Shown here: piece by piece, positions 1 through 5,952 of the stretch | How positions within the stretch are numbered: the stretch's first letter is position 1 | Layout: each line of letters begins with the position of its first letter | Assembly (NCBI GenBank): GCA_024642025.1 | Contig: JAHEBY010000036.1 | Span: 1 to 12,326 of the forward strand | Direction of reading: 5' to 3' | Length of the DNA: 12,326 nt | Source: Comamonadaceae bacterium | GTDB taxonomy: Bacteria > Pseudomonadota > Gammaproteobacteria > Burkholderiales > Burkholderiaceae_C | Made by a program: the position numbers and the translations under genes | The notes under the pieces: model-generated | The model's database searches: none | What the model saw: the letters and a program-made list of their open reading frames with translations, nothing else | Told to the model about the DNA's origin: nothing

Positions 1-193
1 CGGCCAGCTCGCGACCGAGCTGGACCGACTGGACCTGATCGACGAATACAAATTCCTCGTCCACCCCAGGATCGCCGGCCATGGCCCTACGCTGTATCAA
101 AACGGGCTGCCCGGCACGCGACGGCTGGAGCTGGTCTCGGCGAAGCCACTGCGCAATGGCGCGGTTGCGATGCACTATCGGCGTGCGCGATGA
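1..193 (+). CDS. Dihydrofolate reductase-like (RibD C-terminal domain) protein, 3' fragment
   Basis: The 5' end of this gene lies outside the window. An open frame from base 2 gives 63 residues and ends at a TGA at 191–193. The visible part reads LIDEYKFLVHPRIAGHGPTL, then LVSAKPLRNGAVAMHY. This is the usual end of the RibD-C/DHFR-like fold: the 'L-DE--L-VHP---G-G--L' strand-helix unit followed by the final beta strand. Full-length members run about 180–220 residues and bind NADPH. Most single-domain members have no assigned substrate, so a general reductase call is as far as the sequence allows. It converges on the XylX-like gene, with about 69 bases between them. The family is fairly sure; the function is unknown. 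Confidence 0.75.
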   Translation, partial: GQLATELDRLDLIDEYKFLVHPRIAGHGPTLYQNGLPGTRRLELVSAKPLRNGAVAMHYRRAR

Positions 194-262
194 CTCGGAG
201 ATGGGAATAGCGGACAGAGCCCAATCTGCATAACGCCACTCACGCCTGCGCTACCCCAAAAC
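194..262. other. Short convergent intergenic gap
   Basis: This gap separates the ends of the left-edge reductase (plus strand) and the XylX-like gene (minus strand). I looked for a hairpin followed by a T-run on either strand and found no convincing intrinsic terminator. Confidence 0.4.
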
Positions 263-1432
263 CTACAACACGCCCCGCTTCGCCAGATTCCGCATCAACT
301 GCGCGGTGCCAAAGGCCCAGGGCGGGCACTGGTCTGAGCGCTTCATGCGGTTCACCAGCGCGCCGAGCTTTGGTGTGGAGATGGTGACGATGTCTTCATC
401 TTTGTGGGTGAAGCCGCCGCCCACGGTGTCGCGGTCTTTCACCGGGGCAAACATGGTGCCCAAAAACAGCACGGCGCCGTCGGGGTATTGATGGTGCGGG
501 CCCATCATTTGTGCCACCAGGTCCACCGGGTCGCGGCTGATTTGCGACAGGTGCGAAACGCCTTCCAGCGTGAAGCCGTCGTTGCCCGTCACCGTCAATG
601 AAATCGACGCCTGGCGCACGTGATCCAGCGAGAACGAGGCGTCAAAAAAGCGCATGAACGGGCCAATGGCCGTAGAGGCGTTGTTGTCTTTTGACTTGCC
701 CAGCAGCAGCGCCGAGCGGCCTTCAAAGTCGCGCAGGTTGACGTCGTTGCCGAGCGTGGCGCCCACAATCTGCCCGCGCGAGTTCACGGCCACCACCACT
801 TCGGGCTCGGGGTTGTTCCAGGTGGATGCCGGGTGCAGGCCGGCGTCAAACCCACAGCCCACTGCGGCCATGGGCGTGGTCTTGGTGAAGATTTCTGCGT
901 CGGGCCCAATGCCCACTTCAAGGTACTGGCTCCAGGCGCCCTGGGCAATCAGCACGTCCTTGAGCGCCATCGCCTGTGGCGAGCCGGGCTTTAGTTTGGA
1001 AAGATCGTCACCCACCAGCGCCACAATTTCTGTGCGGATGGCCGCCGCCGCCGCAGGGTTGCCCCGTGCGCGCTCTTCAATCACACGCTCCAGCATCGAT
1101 ACGGCAAACGTCACGCCCGCGGCCTTGACGGCCTGCAGATCAAGCGGCGCCAAAAGCCAGGGCAGCGCCGGGTTGCGGCTTTCAGCCGGGGTGTTGGCCA
1201 GGAGCTCAGCCAGCGAGGTCACGCGCTGGCCTTTGGCCATTTGCAGCGCAGCGGCGGGGTCTGGCGCCTCGCACAGGTCGCGCATCGTGGCAAAACAGGG
1301 GGTGATGTCCAGCACGTCGTTGCCGCGCAGTGCCACCACGGAGGGGCCATCCACATCAGGGCGCCAGATGCGCCCTGCCAGTGCGCCGGCGGTGCCGTCG
1401 GTAGGCAAACAGCTATTGGGGTCGAGTTTCAT
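263..1432 (-). CDS. xylX: XylX-like 2-keto-3-deoxypentonate dehydratase (fumarylacetoacetate hydrolase family)
   Basis: The 389-residue product belongs to the FAH fold family. It closely resembles my recollection of Caulobacter XylX, which dehydrates 2-keto-3-deoxy-D-xylonate to alpha-ketoglutarate semialdehyde. Shared stretches include AAGVTFAVSMLERVIEERARG (about 104–124), WSQYLEVGIGPDAEIFTK (167–184), WNNPEPEVVVAV (205–216) and GNDVNLRDFEGRSALLLGK (228–246). Candidate metal ligands are E209 or E211 and D230. The length fits XylX (about 390) and not the shorter 220–290-residue FAH hydrolases. I chose the start at 1430–1432. A longer frame reaches 1480, but it would overlap the upstream aldolase-family gene and adds 16 residues with no family character. 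The gene follows that gene by 22 bases on the same strand, so they are probably co-transcribed. The real substrate could be another 2-keto-3-deoxy sugar acid. Confidence 0.82.
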   Translation of the reverse strand: MKLDPNSCLPTDGTAGALAGRIWRPDVDGPSVVALRGNDVLDITPCFATMRDLCEAPDPAAALQMAKGQRVTSLAELLANTPAESRNPALPWLLAPLDLQAVKAAGVTFAVSMLERVIEERARGNPAAAAAIRTEIVALVGDDLSKLKPGSPQAMALKDVLIAQGAWSQYLEVGIGPDAEIFTKTTPMAAVGCGFDAGLHPASTWNNPEPEVVVAVNSRGQIVGATLGNDVNLRDFEGRSALLLGKSKDNNASTAIGPFMRFFDASFSLDHVRQASISLTVTGNDGFTLEGVSHLSQISRDPVDLVAQMMGPHHQYPDGAVLFLGTMFAPVKDRDTVGGGFTHKDEDIVTISTPKLGALVNRMKRSDQCPPWAFGTAQLMRNLAKRGVL

Positions 1433-1454
1433 GGGGCGTTTGTTTCTATCGGGT

Positions 1455-2369
1455 TCAAACGTTTTCCAGCGCGGCGCCAATGGCGCGGTAACTTGCCCGC
1501 ACGGCCTGCATGTCGGCGCTTGGCAGGTGGGTGAGCGGAGCGCGCACGTTTAGCCACGCGTCGTCGCCGGTTTGCTCGGCAAGCATGGTTTTGTAAATGG
1601 CCACAAATGGCAGGCCAGGGTTCTGGTTGAGCAACGCCAGCAAAGCGAGCATCAAGGCTTCGTCGGATTTGGAAACTTGCGCGGGGTTATCCACCACGCG
1701 GCGCATCAGCTTGGGTGCAATATTCGCCAGGCCGTTGATGGAGCCCGAGCCGCCCACACGCATGGTGGGTGCCACATGCGGCTCGGCTCCTACCAGAATG
1801 CATAGCGCAGGGAACGCGCGCGCCAGCGCCAGCGCATGATCCAGATCGCCACTGCTGTCCTTGACGCCTATCACTTGCCCCGGGTGGCGCTGCACCAGAG
1901 TTTGAATGCTTTCATGGGTGAACACGACGCTGGAGAGGAAGGGGATGTGATACAGCAACAGCTTGAGCCTGGAGTCGTCAATGCCACGCACCACCTGCGA
2001 CACCGATTCCACAATGCCGGCATCGGGCGGCTGGCGAAAGTAAAACGGTGGCATGAACATCTGGCGGTGGCAACCCAAGGCCGAAGCGTGGCGCCCCAGC
2101 TCAATGGCGTCGGGCAGGGCGGCGGCGCTGATGGTGACGACGATCTGACCCGGCTTGATGCCCGCATCCAGCATGGCTTGCAGCAAGGCTTTGCGCTCGG
2201 CCACGCTGAAGGCCGGGCCTTCGCCCGTGGTGCCAAACAACGTGACACCATCACAGCCGGCGGCCAGCATGCGCTTGGCGTGTGCGATGGCGCGATCTGT
2301 ATCGACGTCCGAGTTGTTTTTAACAGGTATCAGCAGGGCTGGCCAGAGGCCATTGATGTCGGGGTTCAT
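1455..2369 (-). CDS. Dihydrodipicolinate synthase/N-acetylneuraminate lyase family aldolase or dehydratase
   Basis: This 304-residue class I (Schiff base) TIM-barrel enzyme shows the family landmarks: GTTGE at 46–50, a catalytic Tyr at 140 in LLYHIP, the Schiff-base Lys at 170 in VIGVKDSSGD, and a glycine-rich GGSGS at 206–210. True lysine-pathway DapA normally has YN-P at the tyrosine; here it is YHIP, as in some catabolic members of the family. Relatives cleave 2-keto-3-deoxygluconate or -pentonates, or dehydrate 2-keto-3-deoxy-L-arabinonate. The XylX-like gene 22 bases downstream favours a sugar-acid role over lysine synthesis. The start ATG (reverse complement of 2367–2369) faces the divergent aldose dehydrogenase gene across about 127 bases. 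I see no strong Shine-Dalgarno sequence before it. The family is certain; the substrate is inferred from context. Confidence 0.85.
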   Translation of the reverse strand: MNPDINGLWPALLIPVKNNSDVDTDRAIAHAKRMLAAGCDGVTLFGTTGEGPAFSVAERKALLQAMLDAGIKPGQIVVTISAAALPDAIELGRHASALGCHRQMFMPPFYFRQPPDAGIVESVSQVVRGIDDSRLKLLLYHIPFLSSVVFTHESIQTLVQRHPGQVIGVKDSSGDLDHALALARAFPALCILVGAEPHVAPTMRVGGSGSINGLANIAPKLMRRVVDNPAQVSKSDEALMLALLALLNQNPGLPFVAIYKTMLAEQTGDDAWLNVRAPLTHLPSADMQAVRASYRAIGAALENV

Positions 2370-2496
2370 AGTTGTTTTGGCGGGCAGACGGCTCGCCTTG
2401 GCTGGTTGGAGTATGTTGGGCTTGGCAACGTTTGGGGCTCCATGTTAACGAATCGCAGTTGGTCGCTGCGGGCTGAAAACCCGTATGCTTGGCAGA
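2370..2496. promoter_or_regulatory. Divergent intergenic region between aldolase-family and aldose dehydrogenase genes
   Basis: These 127 bases must carry promoters for both divergent genes. On the plus strand, TATGCT at 2484–2489 makes a reasonable -10 box, with a weak TTGGTC at 2459–2464 and a long 19-base spacer. Transcription from it would start almost at the ATG at 2497. A short GTTAAC palindrome lies at 2444–2449 and a 4-base CGGG/CCCG inverted repeat near 2469–2483. Neither is long enough to name an operator. No clear minus-strand promoter was found. Confidence 0.4.
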
Positions 2497-3531
2497 ATGA
2501 AAGTTTTCCCCACCACCACAACCGGATTGCCCCTGAGCCTGGGTGGCGCGCCATTGGGCAACCTGTTTGCTGCGATGGACGACGACGCGGCAGATGCGGT
2601 GCTGCAAGCCGCGTGGGCCAGTGGCTGCCGCACGTTTGATACCGCGCCACACTATGGCAATGGCCTCAGCGAGCACCGCTTCGGGCGGGCGCTGCGCAGT
2701 CCCGCCGCGAATCGCGATGACTGGGCGCTGTCGTCCAAGGTGGGGCGTTTGCTGCTGCCCAATGCAGAGGCGCCAGCCGACCAGAACAGCTATGTGGGCG
2801 TGCTGCCGTTTGAGCAGGTGTGGGACTACTCAGCCGCGGGCATGCGCCGCAGCGTGCAGGACAGCCTGCAAAGGCTGGGGCTGGCGCGCCTGGACGCTGT
2901 GTTTGTGCACGATTGCGATCGCGACACGCATGGCAGCCGCTACCCCGCCGTGCTCGCGCAGGTGGTGCAGGAAGCCCTGCCCGAACTGGAGCTTATGAAG
3001 CGTGAGGGGTTGGTGCGCCACGTGGGGCTGGGCGTGAACGACGTGCAGGTTTGCCTGGATGTGTTGGCACAGGCCGATCTGGATTGCCTGCTGCTGGCCG
3101 GGCGCTATACGCTGATTGACCACACCGCGTTGCACGAGTTGTTGCCGTTGTGCCAGACGCGGGGCGTGCGGGTGGCGATTGGTGGCGTTTACAACTCGGG
3201 CATTCTGGCCACCGGCGTGCGCGCGGGCCAGGCTTTGCGGTTCAATTACGCCGAAGCGCCCAAAATCTGGGTGGACCGAACAGCTGCGGTAGAGGCGCTA
3301 TGCGAGCGGTTCGCAGTGCCCTTGCGCGCCGCAGCGCTGCAATTTGCGGCCGCGCATCCGGCGGTAGAAACCGTGCTGATCGGGGCGCAAACCGCCAGTC
3401 AGTGGGACGACGCGCTGGCCATGCTGGCGCACCCTATAGATGCGCGATTCTGGCAGGCGCTGGTTGACGAAAAACGGGTGCCGGCCAGCGCGCCATTGCC
3501 TGCGCCTGTGCCAGCATCTCAAAAGCCTTAA
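2497..3531 (+). CDS. Aldo/keto reductase, L-fucose / D-threo-aldose 1-dehydrogenase type
   Basis: The 344-residue product is an aldo/keto reductase of the bacterial D-threo-aldose 1-dehydrogenase group. These enzymes oxidise L-fucose, D-arabinose and similar sugars to aldonolactones with NAD(P)+. The complete catalytic tetrad is visible: D48 (TFDTAPHYG), Y53, K81 (SSKVGRLL) and H138 (VFVHDCD). The start GGAPLGNLF and the late LIGAQTASQW segment, near the cofactor-binding end, also fit the family. I prefer the ATG at 2497. An in-frame ATG at 2485 would add four residues (MLGR), but it sits inside the best -10 candidate and neither has a good Shine-Dalgarno. The gene diverges from the aldolase/XylX pair and probably supplies the first, oxidative step of that pathway. 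Its TAA overlaps the stop codon of the convergent reductase gene. Confidence 0.83.
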   Translation: MKVFPTTTTGLPLSLGGAPLGNLFAAMDDDAADAVLQAAWASGCRTFDTAPHYGNGLSEHRFGRALRSPAANRDDWALSSKVGRLLLPNAEAPADQNSYVGVLPFEQVWDYSAAGMRRSVQDSLQRLGLARLDAVFVHDCDRDTHGSRYPAVLAQVVQEALPELELMKREGLVRHVGLGVNDVQVCLDVLAQADLDCLLLAGRYTLIDHTALHELLPLCQTRGVRVAIGGVYNSGILATGVRAGQALRFNYAEAPKIWVDRTAAVEALCERFAVPLRAAALQFAAAHPAVETVLIGAQTASQWDDALAMLAHPIDARFWQALVDEKRVPASAPLPAPVPASQKP

Positions 3532-4529
3532 TACAGCCCGCGCACCCGCGCGTGCAGCCGCGCCAGCCCCAGCAGGGCATTGGTGTGCGGCATGGGCAGG
3601 CCGACCAGGTCGCCAATCTCCTTCACCGCCGTCACCAGCGCATCCAGCTCTACCGGCTTGCCAGCCTCCACATCCTGCAGCATGGATGTTTTCATGGCGC
3701 CCAGCTTCATGGTGACTGCGTGGCGGTCTTCGGGGTCTTGCGCAATGGGCACGCCCATGCGGGCACCAATGTCACGAGCCTCCAGCATCACGCTGGAGAT
3801 GAATTCGCGCACCAGCGGGTCACCCAGAATCAGGTCGGTCGTGGCTCCTGTGATGGCGCTCACCGGGTTGAACGTCATGTTGCCCCACAGTTTGTACCAG
3901 ACGTCGGCCTGAATCTGGTCTGACACTACAGCCTCGAAGCCCGAGGCCGAGAGCAACCCCGCCAGCGCCCGCACACGGTCTGTCTTGGCGCCGGATGGCT
4001 CCCCCACGATCAGCTTGTTGCCCATGTTGTGGCGCACCAGGCCGGGTTCGTCTACCGAGCAGCTCGCGTGGACCACACAACCCACCACGTGCGATGTGGG
4101 AATGGCCGCGCTGATCTCGCCGTGCGGGTCGATGGCTTGCAGCCGCGTGCCCTCAAGGTAGCCACCAAAGCCGTGGAAGAACCACCACGGAATGCCGTTC
4201 ATGGCGGTGAGCACCACGGTATCCGGCCCCAGCAAGGGCGTGATGGATATGGCGGCGCCGGGGAGGGACTGCGCCTTGACGGCGATCACCACCAGATCTT
4301 GCACGCCCAGCGCCACCGGCGTGTTGCTGGCTCGCACGGCAGCCGATTCCACGCCGCTGGCTGATTGCAGGCGAAGCCCGTGCAGCTGAATGTTGTCCAG
4401 CGCCACCCCGCGAGCCACCACGCTTACCTCGCAACCCGCGTGGGCCAGCCTGAGCCCAAGCCAGCCGCCAATGGCGCCGGCACCTACGATACAAACTTTC
4501 TTGAATAAATTAGTGGTCATTTGAGCCAT
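3528..4529 (-). CDS. Ketopantoate reductase family protein (ApbA/PanE-like)
   Basis: The 333-residue product begins with a Rossmann dinucleotide site, GAGAIGG at 16–22, typical for NADPH. Family residues follow: K85 in IAVKAQS, N111 in AMNGIPWW, K213 and N217 in WYKLWGNMTFNP, and E294 in VELDA. Family members reduce 2-dehydropantoate to pantoate for coenzyme A synthesis. Many paralogues placed in catabolic clusters have other 2-keto acid substrates. The WWFF insertion after the MNG motif makes me doubt a housekeeping PanE. The ATG at 4527–4529 is preceded by GGGGGCTA, a usable ribosome site; a second ATG nine bases inward is possible. It lies last in a minus-strand run after the HpaF-like and HpaI-like genes, 64 bases below HpaI. 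The fold and cofactor are sure; the substrate is unknown. Confidence 0.85.
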   Translation of the reverse strand: MAQMTTNLFKKVCIVGAGAIGGWLGLRLAHAGCEVSVVARGVALDNIQLHGLRLQSASGVESAAVRASNTPVALGVQDLVVIAVKAQSLPGAAISITPLLGPDTVVLTAMNGIPWWFFHGFGGYLEGTRLQAIDPHGEISAAIPTSHVVGCVVHASCSVDEPGLVRHNMGNKLIVGEPSGAKTDRVRALAGLLSASGFEAVVSDQIQADVWYKLWGNMTFNPVSAITGATTDLILGDPLVREFISSVMLEARDIGARMGVPIAQDPEDRHAVTMKLGAMKTSMLQDVEAGKPVELDALVTAVKEIGDLVGLPMPHTNALLGLARLHARVRGLY

Positions 4530-4593
4530 TAGCCCCCGTCGGATATACGCAAGTAGCTATAATTAAAGTAGCATTCTGGTTGTGCTTGCGGCA
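4530..4593. repeat. AT-rich gap with a short direct repeat (AAGTAGC x2)
   Basis: AAGTAGC occurs at 4551–4557 and again at 4566–4572, separated by the AT-rich TATAATTA. Read on the minus strand, this gives TTTAATTATAGCTACTTGCG. That recalls the short dispersed intergenic repeats (TAGCT-CTTGCGC style) I associate with Comamonadaceae genomes. TATAGC on the minus strand could also serve as a -10 for the ketopantoate reductase family gene. Both readings are tentative. Confidence 0.35.
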
Positions 4594-5406
4594 TCAGCCG
4601 TAAGTCTTGTCGGTGGTGGCCACCACAGGCGATGCGGCCACCACACCCTTGAATTCGCTCACCAGTGCATTGGTGCCGCGCACCAGCAATTGTGTGTCCA
4701 GCCCCACCGCGACAAACGTGGCGCCCAGGCTCATGTAGTGCTTGGCCAGCGCGTTGTCGGTGGTCAGAATGCCCGCGGCCTTGCCCGCTTGCGTGATGCG
4801 TTTGATGGCGCCTTCAATGGCCTTTTGCACCATGTCGTGGCCCGGGTTGCCCACATGACCGAGCGAGGCCGACAGGTCGGCCGGGCCAATGAACACGCCG
4901 TCAATGCCCTCGGTGGCGGCAATGGCCTCCAGGTTTTGCAGTGCCAGTTCGCTCTCGGCCTGCACCAGCAGGCAAACCTGCGCGTTGGCATCGTGCACAT
5001 AAGAGGGGATACGGCCCCAGCGCGAGGCGCGCGAGCCGGCCATGCCGCGGATGCCATCGGGCGGATAGCGACAGGCCTGCACCAGCGCGCGGGCCTGCTC
5101 GGGCGTGTCCACCATGGGCACCAGCAGCGTCTGCACGCCAAGATCCAGGTATTGCTTGATGAGGGCGGCGTCACCCACCGGCACGCGCGCCACCGGGTGC
5201 GTGGGCGGGTAGCCGGCGATGGTCTGCAGCTGCGACATCAGGCTGCGCAAATCGTTGGGGGCGTGCTCGCCATCAAGCAGCAGCCAGTCAAAACCGGCGC
5301 CCGCACAGATTTCGGTGCTGTAGGGGTTGGCCAGACTCACCCACAGGCCAATTTGGGTCTGCCCGTTGCGAAGCGCTGACTTGAATACATTGATCGGGTT
5401 TTGCAT
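4594..5406 (-). CDS. hpaI: HpcH/HpaI family class II aldolase (4-hydroxy-2-oxoheptanedioate aldolase-like)
   Basis: The 270-residue metal-dependent aldolase is very like E. coli HpaI throughout: IGLWVSLANPYSTE, AGAGFDWLLLDGEHAPND, QTLLVPMVDTPEQA, GVFIGPADLSASLG and ATFVAVGLDTQLL. Active-site residues are in place: base H48, R74 (pyruvate carboxylate), and metal ligands E151 and D177. The loop GMAGSRASRW is about two residues shorter than the HpaI loop I recall. HpaI splits 4-hydroxy-2-oxoheptanedioate into pyruvate and succinic semialdehyde, the last step of homoprotocatechuate breakdown. It also accepts other 4-hydroxy-2-keto acids, so a sugar-acid role is possible here. It starts 5 bases after the HpaF-like gene ends, which supports one transcript and the aromatic reading. 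The N-terminal methionine is well placed; the Shine-Dalgarno is weak. Confidence 0.88.
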   Translation of the reverse strand: MQNPINVFKSALRNGQTQIGLWVSLANPYSTEICAGAGFDWLLLDGEHAPNDLRSLMSQLQTIAGYPPTHPVARVPVGDAALIKQYLDLGVQTLLVPMVDTPEQARALVQACRYPPDGIRGMAGSRASRWGRIPSYVHDANAQVCLLVQAESELALQNLEAIAATEGIDGVFIGPADLSASLGHVGNPGHDMVQKAIEGAIKRITQAGKAAGILTTDNALAKHYMSLGATFVAVGLDTQLLVRGTNALVSEFKGVVAASPVVATTDKTYG

Positions 5407-5411
5407 GGCGT

Positions 5412-5816
5412 TTAGTTCTTTTGAAACATGGGGTGCAGGTTGCTGTGCTTGGCGTCAAACGCTTCACGCCCTTCGTCGATCTGCAGCGTCAGACCAATGT
5501 GCCGCTGCATAAAAATAGGCTGAAAATGGGCCTTAGCCCTCATCAGCAGGGCGTCTCCAGCTCTCTTTAATGTAGCGTCCGAGCGCCCCTTGCCAACCCG
5601 CAGGTTGAGGTAGACAAAGGCGTAGTCGCCCTTGTTGTCGGCTACGGCAAAGTAGGGCGCCGGGTAAGCCATCACACGGATGCCGCCTACCGGGAACACC
5701 GGCACACCGGCATCGTCATGCACTTCGCACATGGTTTCAGCCAGTGCGCTACACAGCGCGTTCATGTCGGTTTCGCGGTCCAGGTTGGCAGTGTATTGAA
5801 TGATGATTTGCGGCAT
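5412..5816 (-). CDS. hpaF: 5-carboxymethyl-2-hydroxymuconate isomerase-like protein (HpaF family)
   Basis: The 134-residue protein of the tautomerase superfamily begins Met-Pro, so the proline that acts as catalytic base becomes N-terminal once Met is removed. It matches the HpaF/CHMI pattern: the FPVGGIRV stretch, DYAFVYLNLRVGKGRS (about 64–79), and a C-terminal HSNLHPMF like the NNVHALF ending of E. coli HpaF. The enzyme converts 5-carboxymethyl-2-hydroxymuconate to its 2-oxo isomer in homoprotocatechuate degradation. It is the first gene of the minus-strand set, directly before the HpaI-like aldolase. The dioxygenase, dehydrogenase and decarboxylase of the pathway are absent here. It may therefore serve a partial or relocated pathway. 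The length fits the family (about 125–135). Confidence 0.85.
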   Translation of the reverse strand: MPQIIIQYTANLDRETDMNALCSALAETMCEVHDDAGVPVFPVGGIRVMAYPAPYFAVADNKGDYAFVYLNLRVGKGRSDATLKRAGDALLMRAKAHFQPIFMQRHIGLTLQIDEGREAFDAKHSNLHPMFQKN

Positions 5817-5952
5817 GGGTCTGTGAAATGAAAGCGTCTTTAGGGTGTGCGCTGGCGCTCAGCGCGTCGGGGACAGTGTATTCAGAACGGCCTGGCTCTG
5901 GCCAAATGTAAGCCGAACGTTACGCTGTTGTTTTATACAGTAACATGCGACC
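5817..5952. promoter_or_regulatory. Divergent intergenic region between hpaF-like gene and radA
   Basis: These 136 bases separate two divergent genes and must hold both start sites. The radA side carries the LexA-like site described separately. A GCGCT/AGCGC inverted repeat lies near 5849–5865, overlapping a GC-rich stretch; it has no T-run and is not a terminator. I could not settle on a promoter for the hpaF side. Confidence 0.45.
5925..5940. promoter_or_regulatory. Putative LexA (SOS) operator overlapping the radA promoter
   Basis: CTGTTGTTTTATACAG fits the LexA consensus CTGT-N8-ACAG exactly. The other strand reads CTGTATAAAACAACAG, close to classic SOS boxes, and the flanking base pattern continues as TATACAGTA on the right. 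The TATACA at 5934–5939 within the site is also the best -10 box for radA, so bound LexA would block the polymerase. The site ends 12 bases before the radA start codon. Betaproteobacteria use this same box type as E. coli. The motif is directly visible; its control of radA is inferred. Confidence 0.65.

Noticed and set aside
654..1553. 299-codon open frame on the plus strand opposite the XylX-like gene
   Set aside because: It is a high-GC antisense shadow: low-complexity Ser/Ala/Arg-rich product, no family features, and it lies over a strongly recognisable gene.
1836..2639. 267-codon plus-strand open frame across the DHDPS-family gene, the divergent promoter and the start of the aldose dehydrogenase
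   Set aside because: It runs antisense to one clear gene and out of frame through another, and its product shows no recognisable domain.
4589..4600. CGGC-ATCA-GCCG hairpin at the end of the HpaI-like gene as a terminator
   Set aside because: The stem has four base pairs, overlaps the stop codon, and has no T-run on the minus strand.
4582..5379. 265-codon plus-strand open frame opposite the HpaI-like aldolase
   Set aside because: Its His/Gly/Ala-rich composition is typical of an antisense frame, and the aldolase on the other strand has complete catalytic residues.
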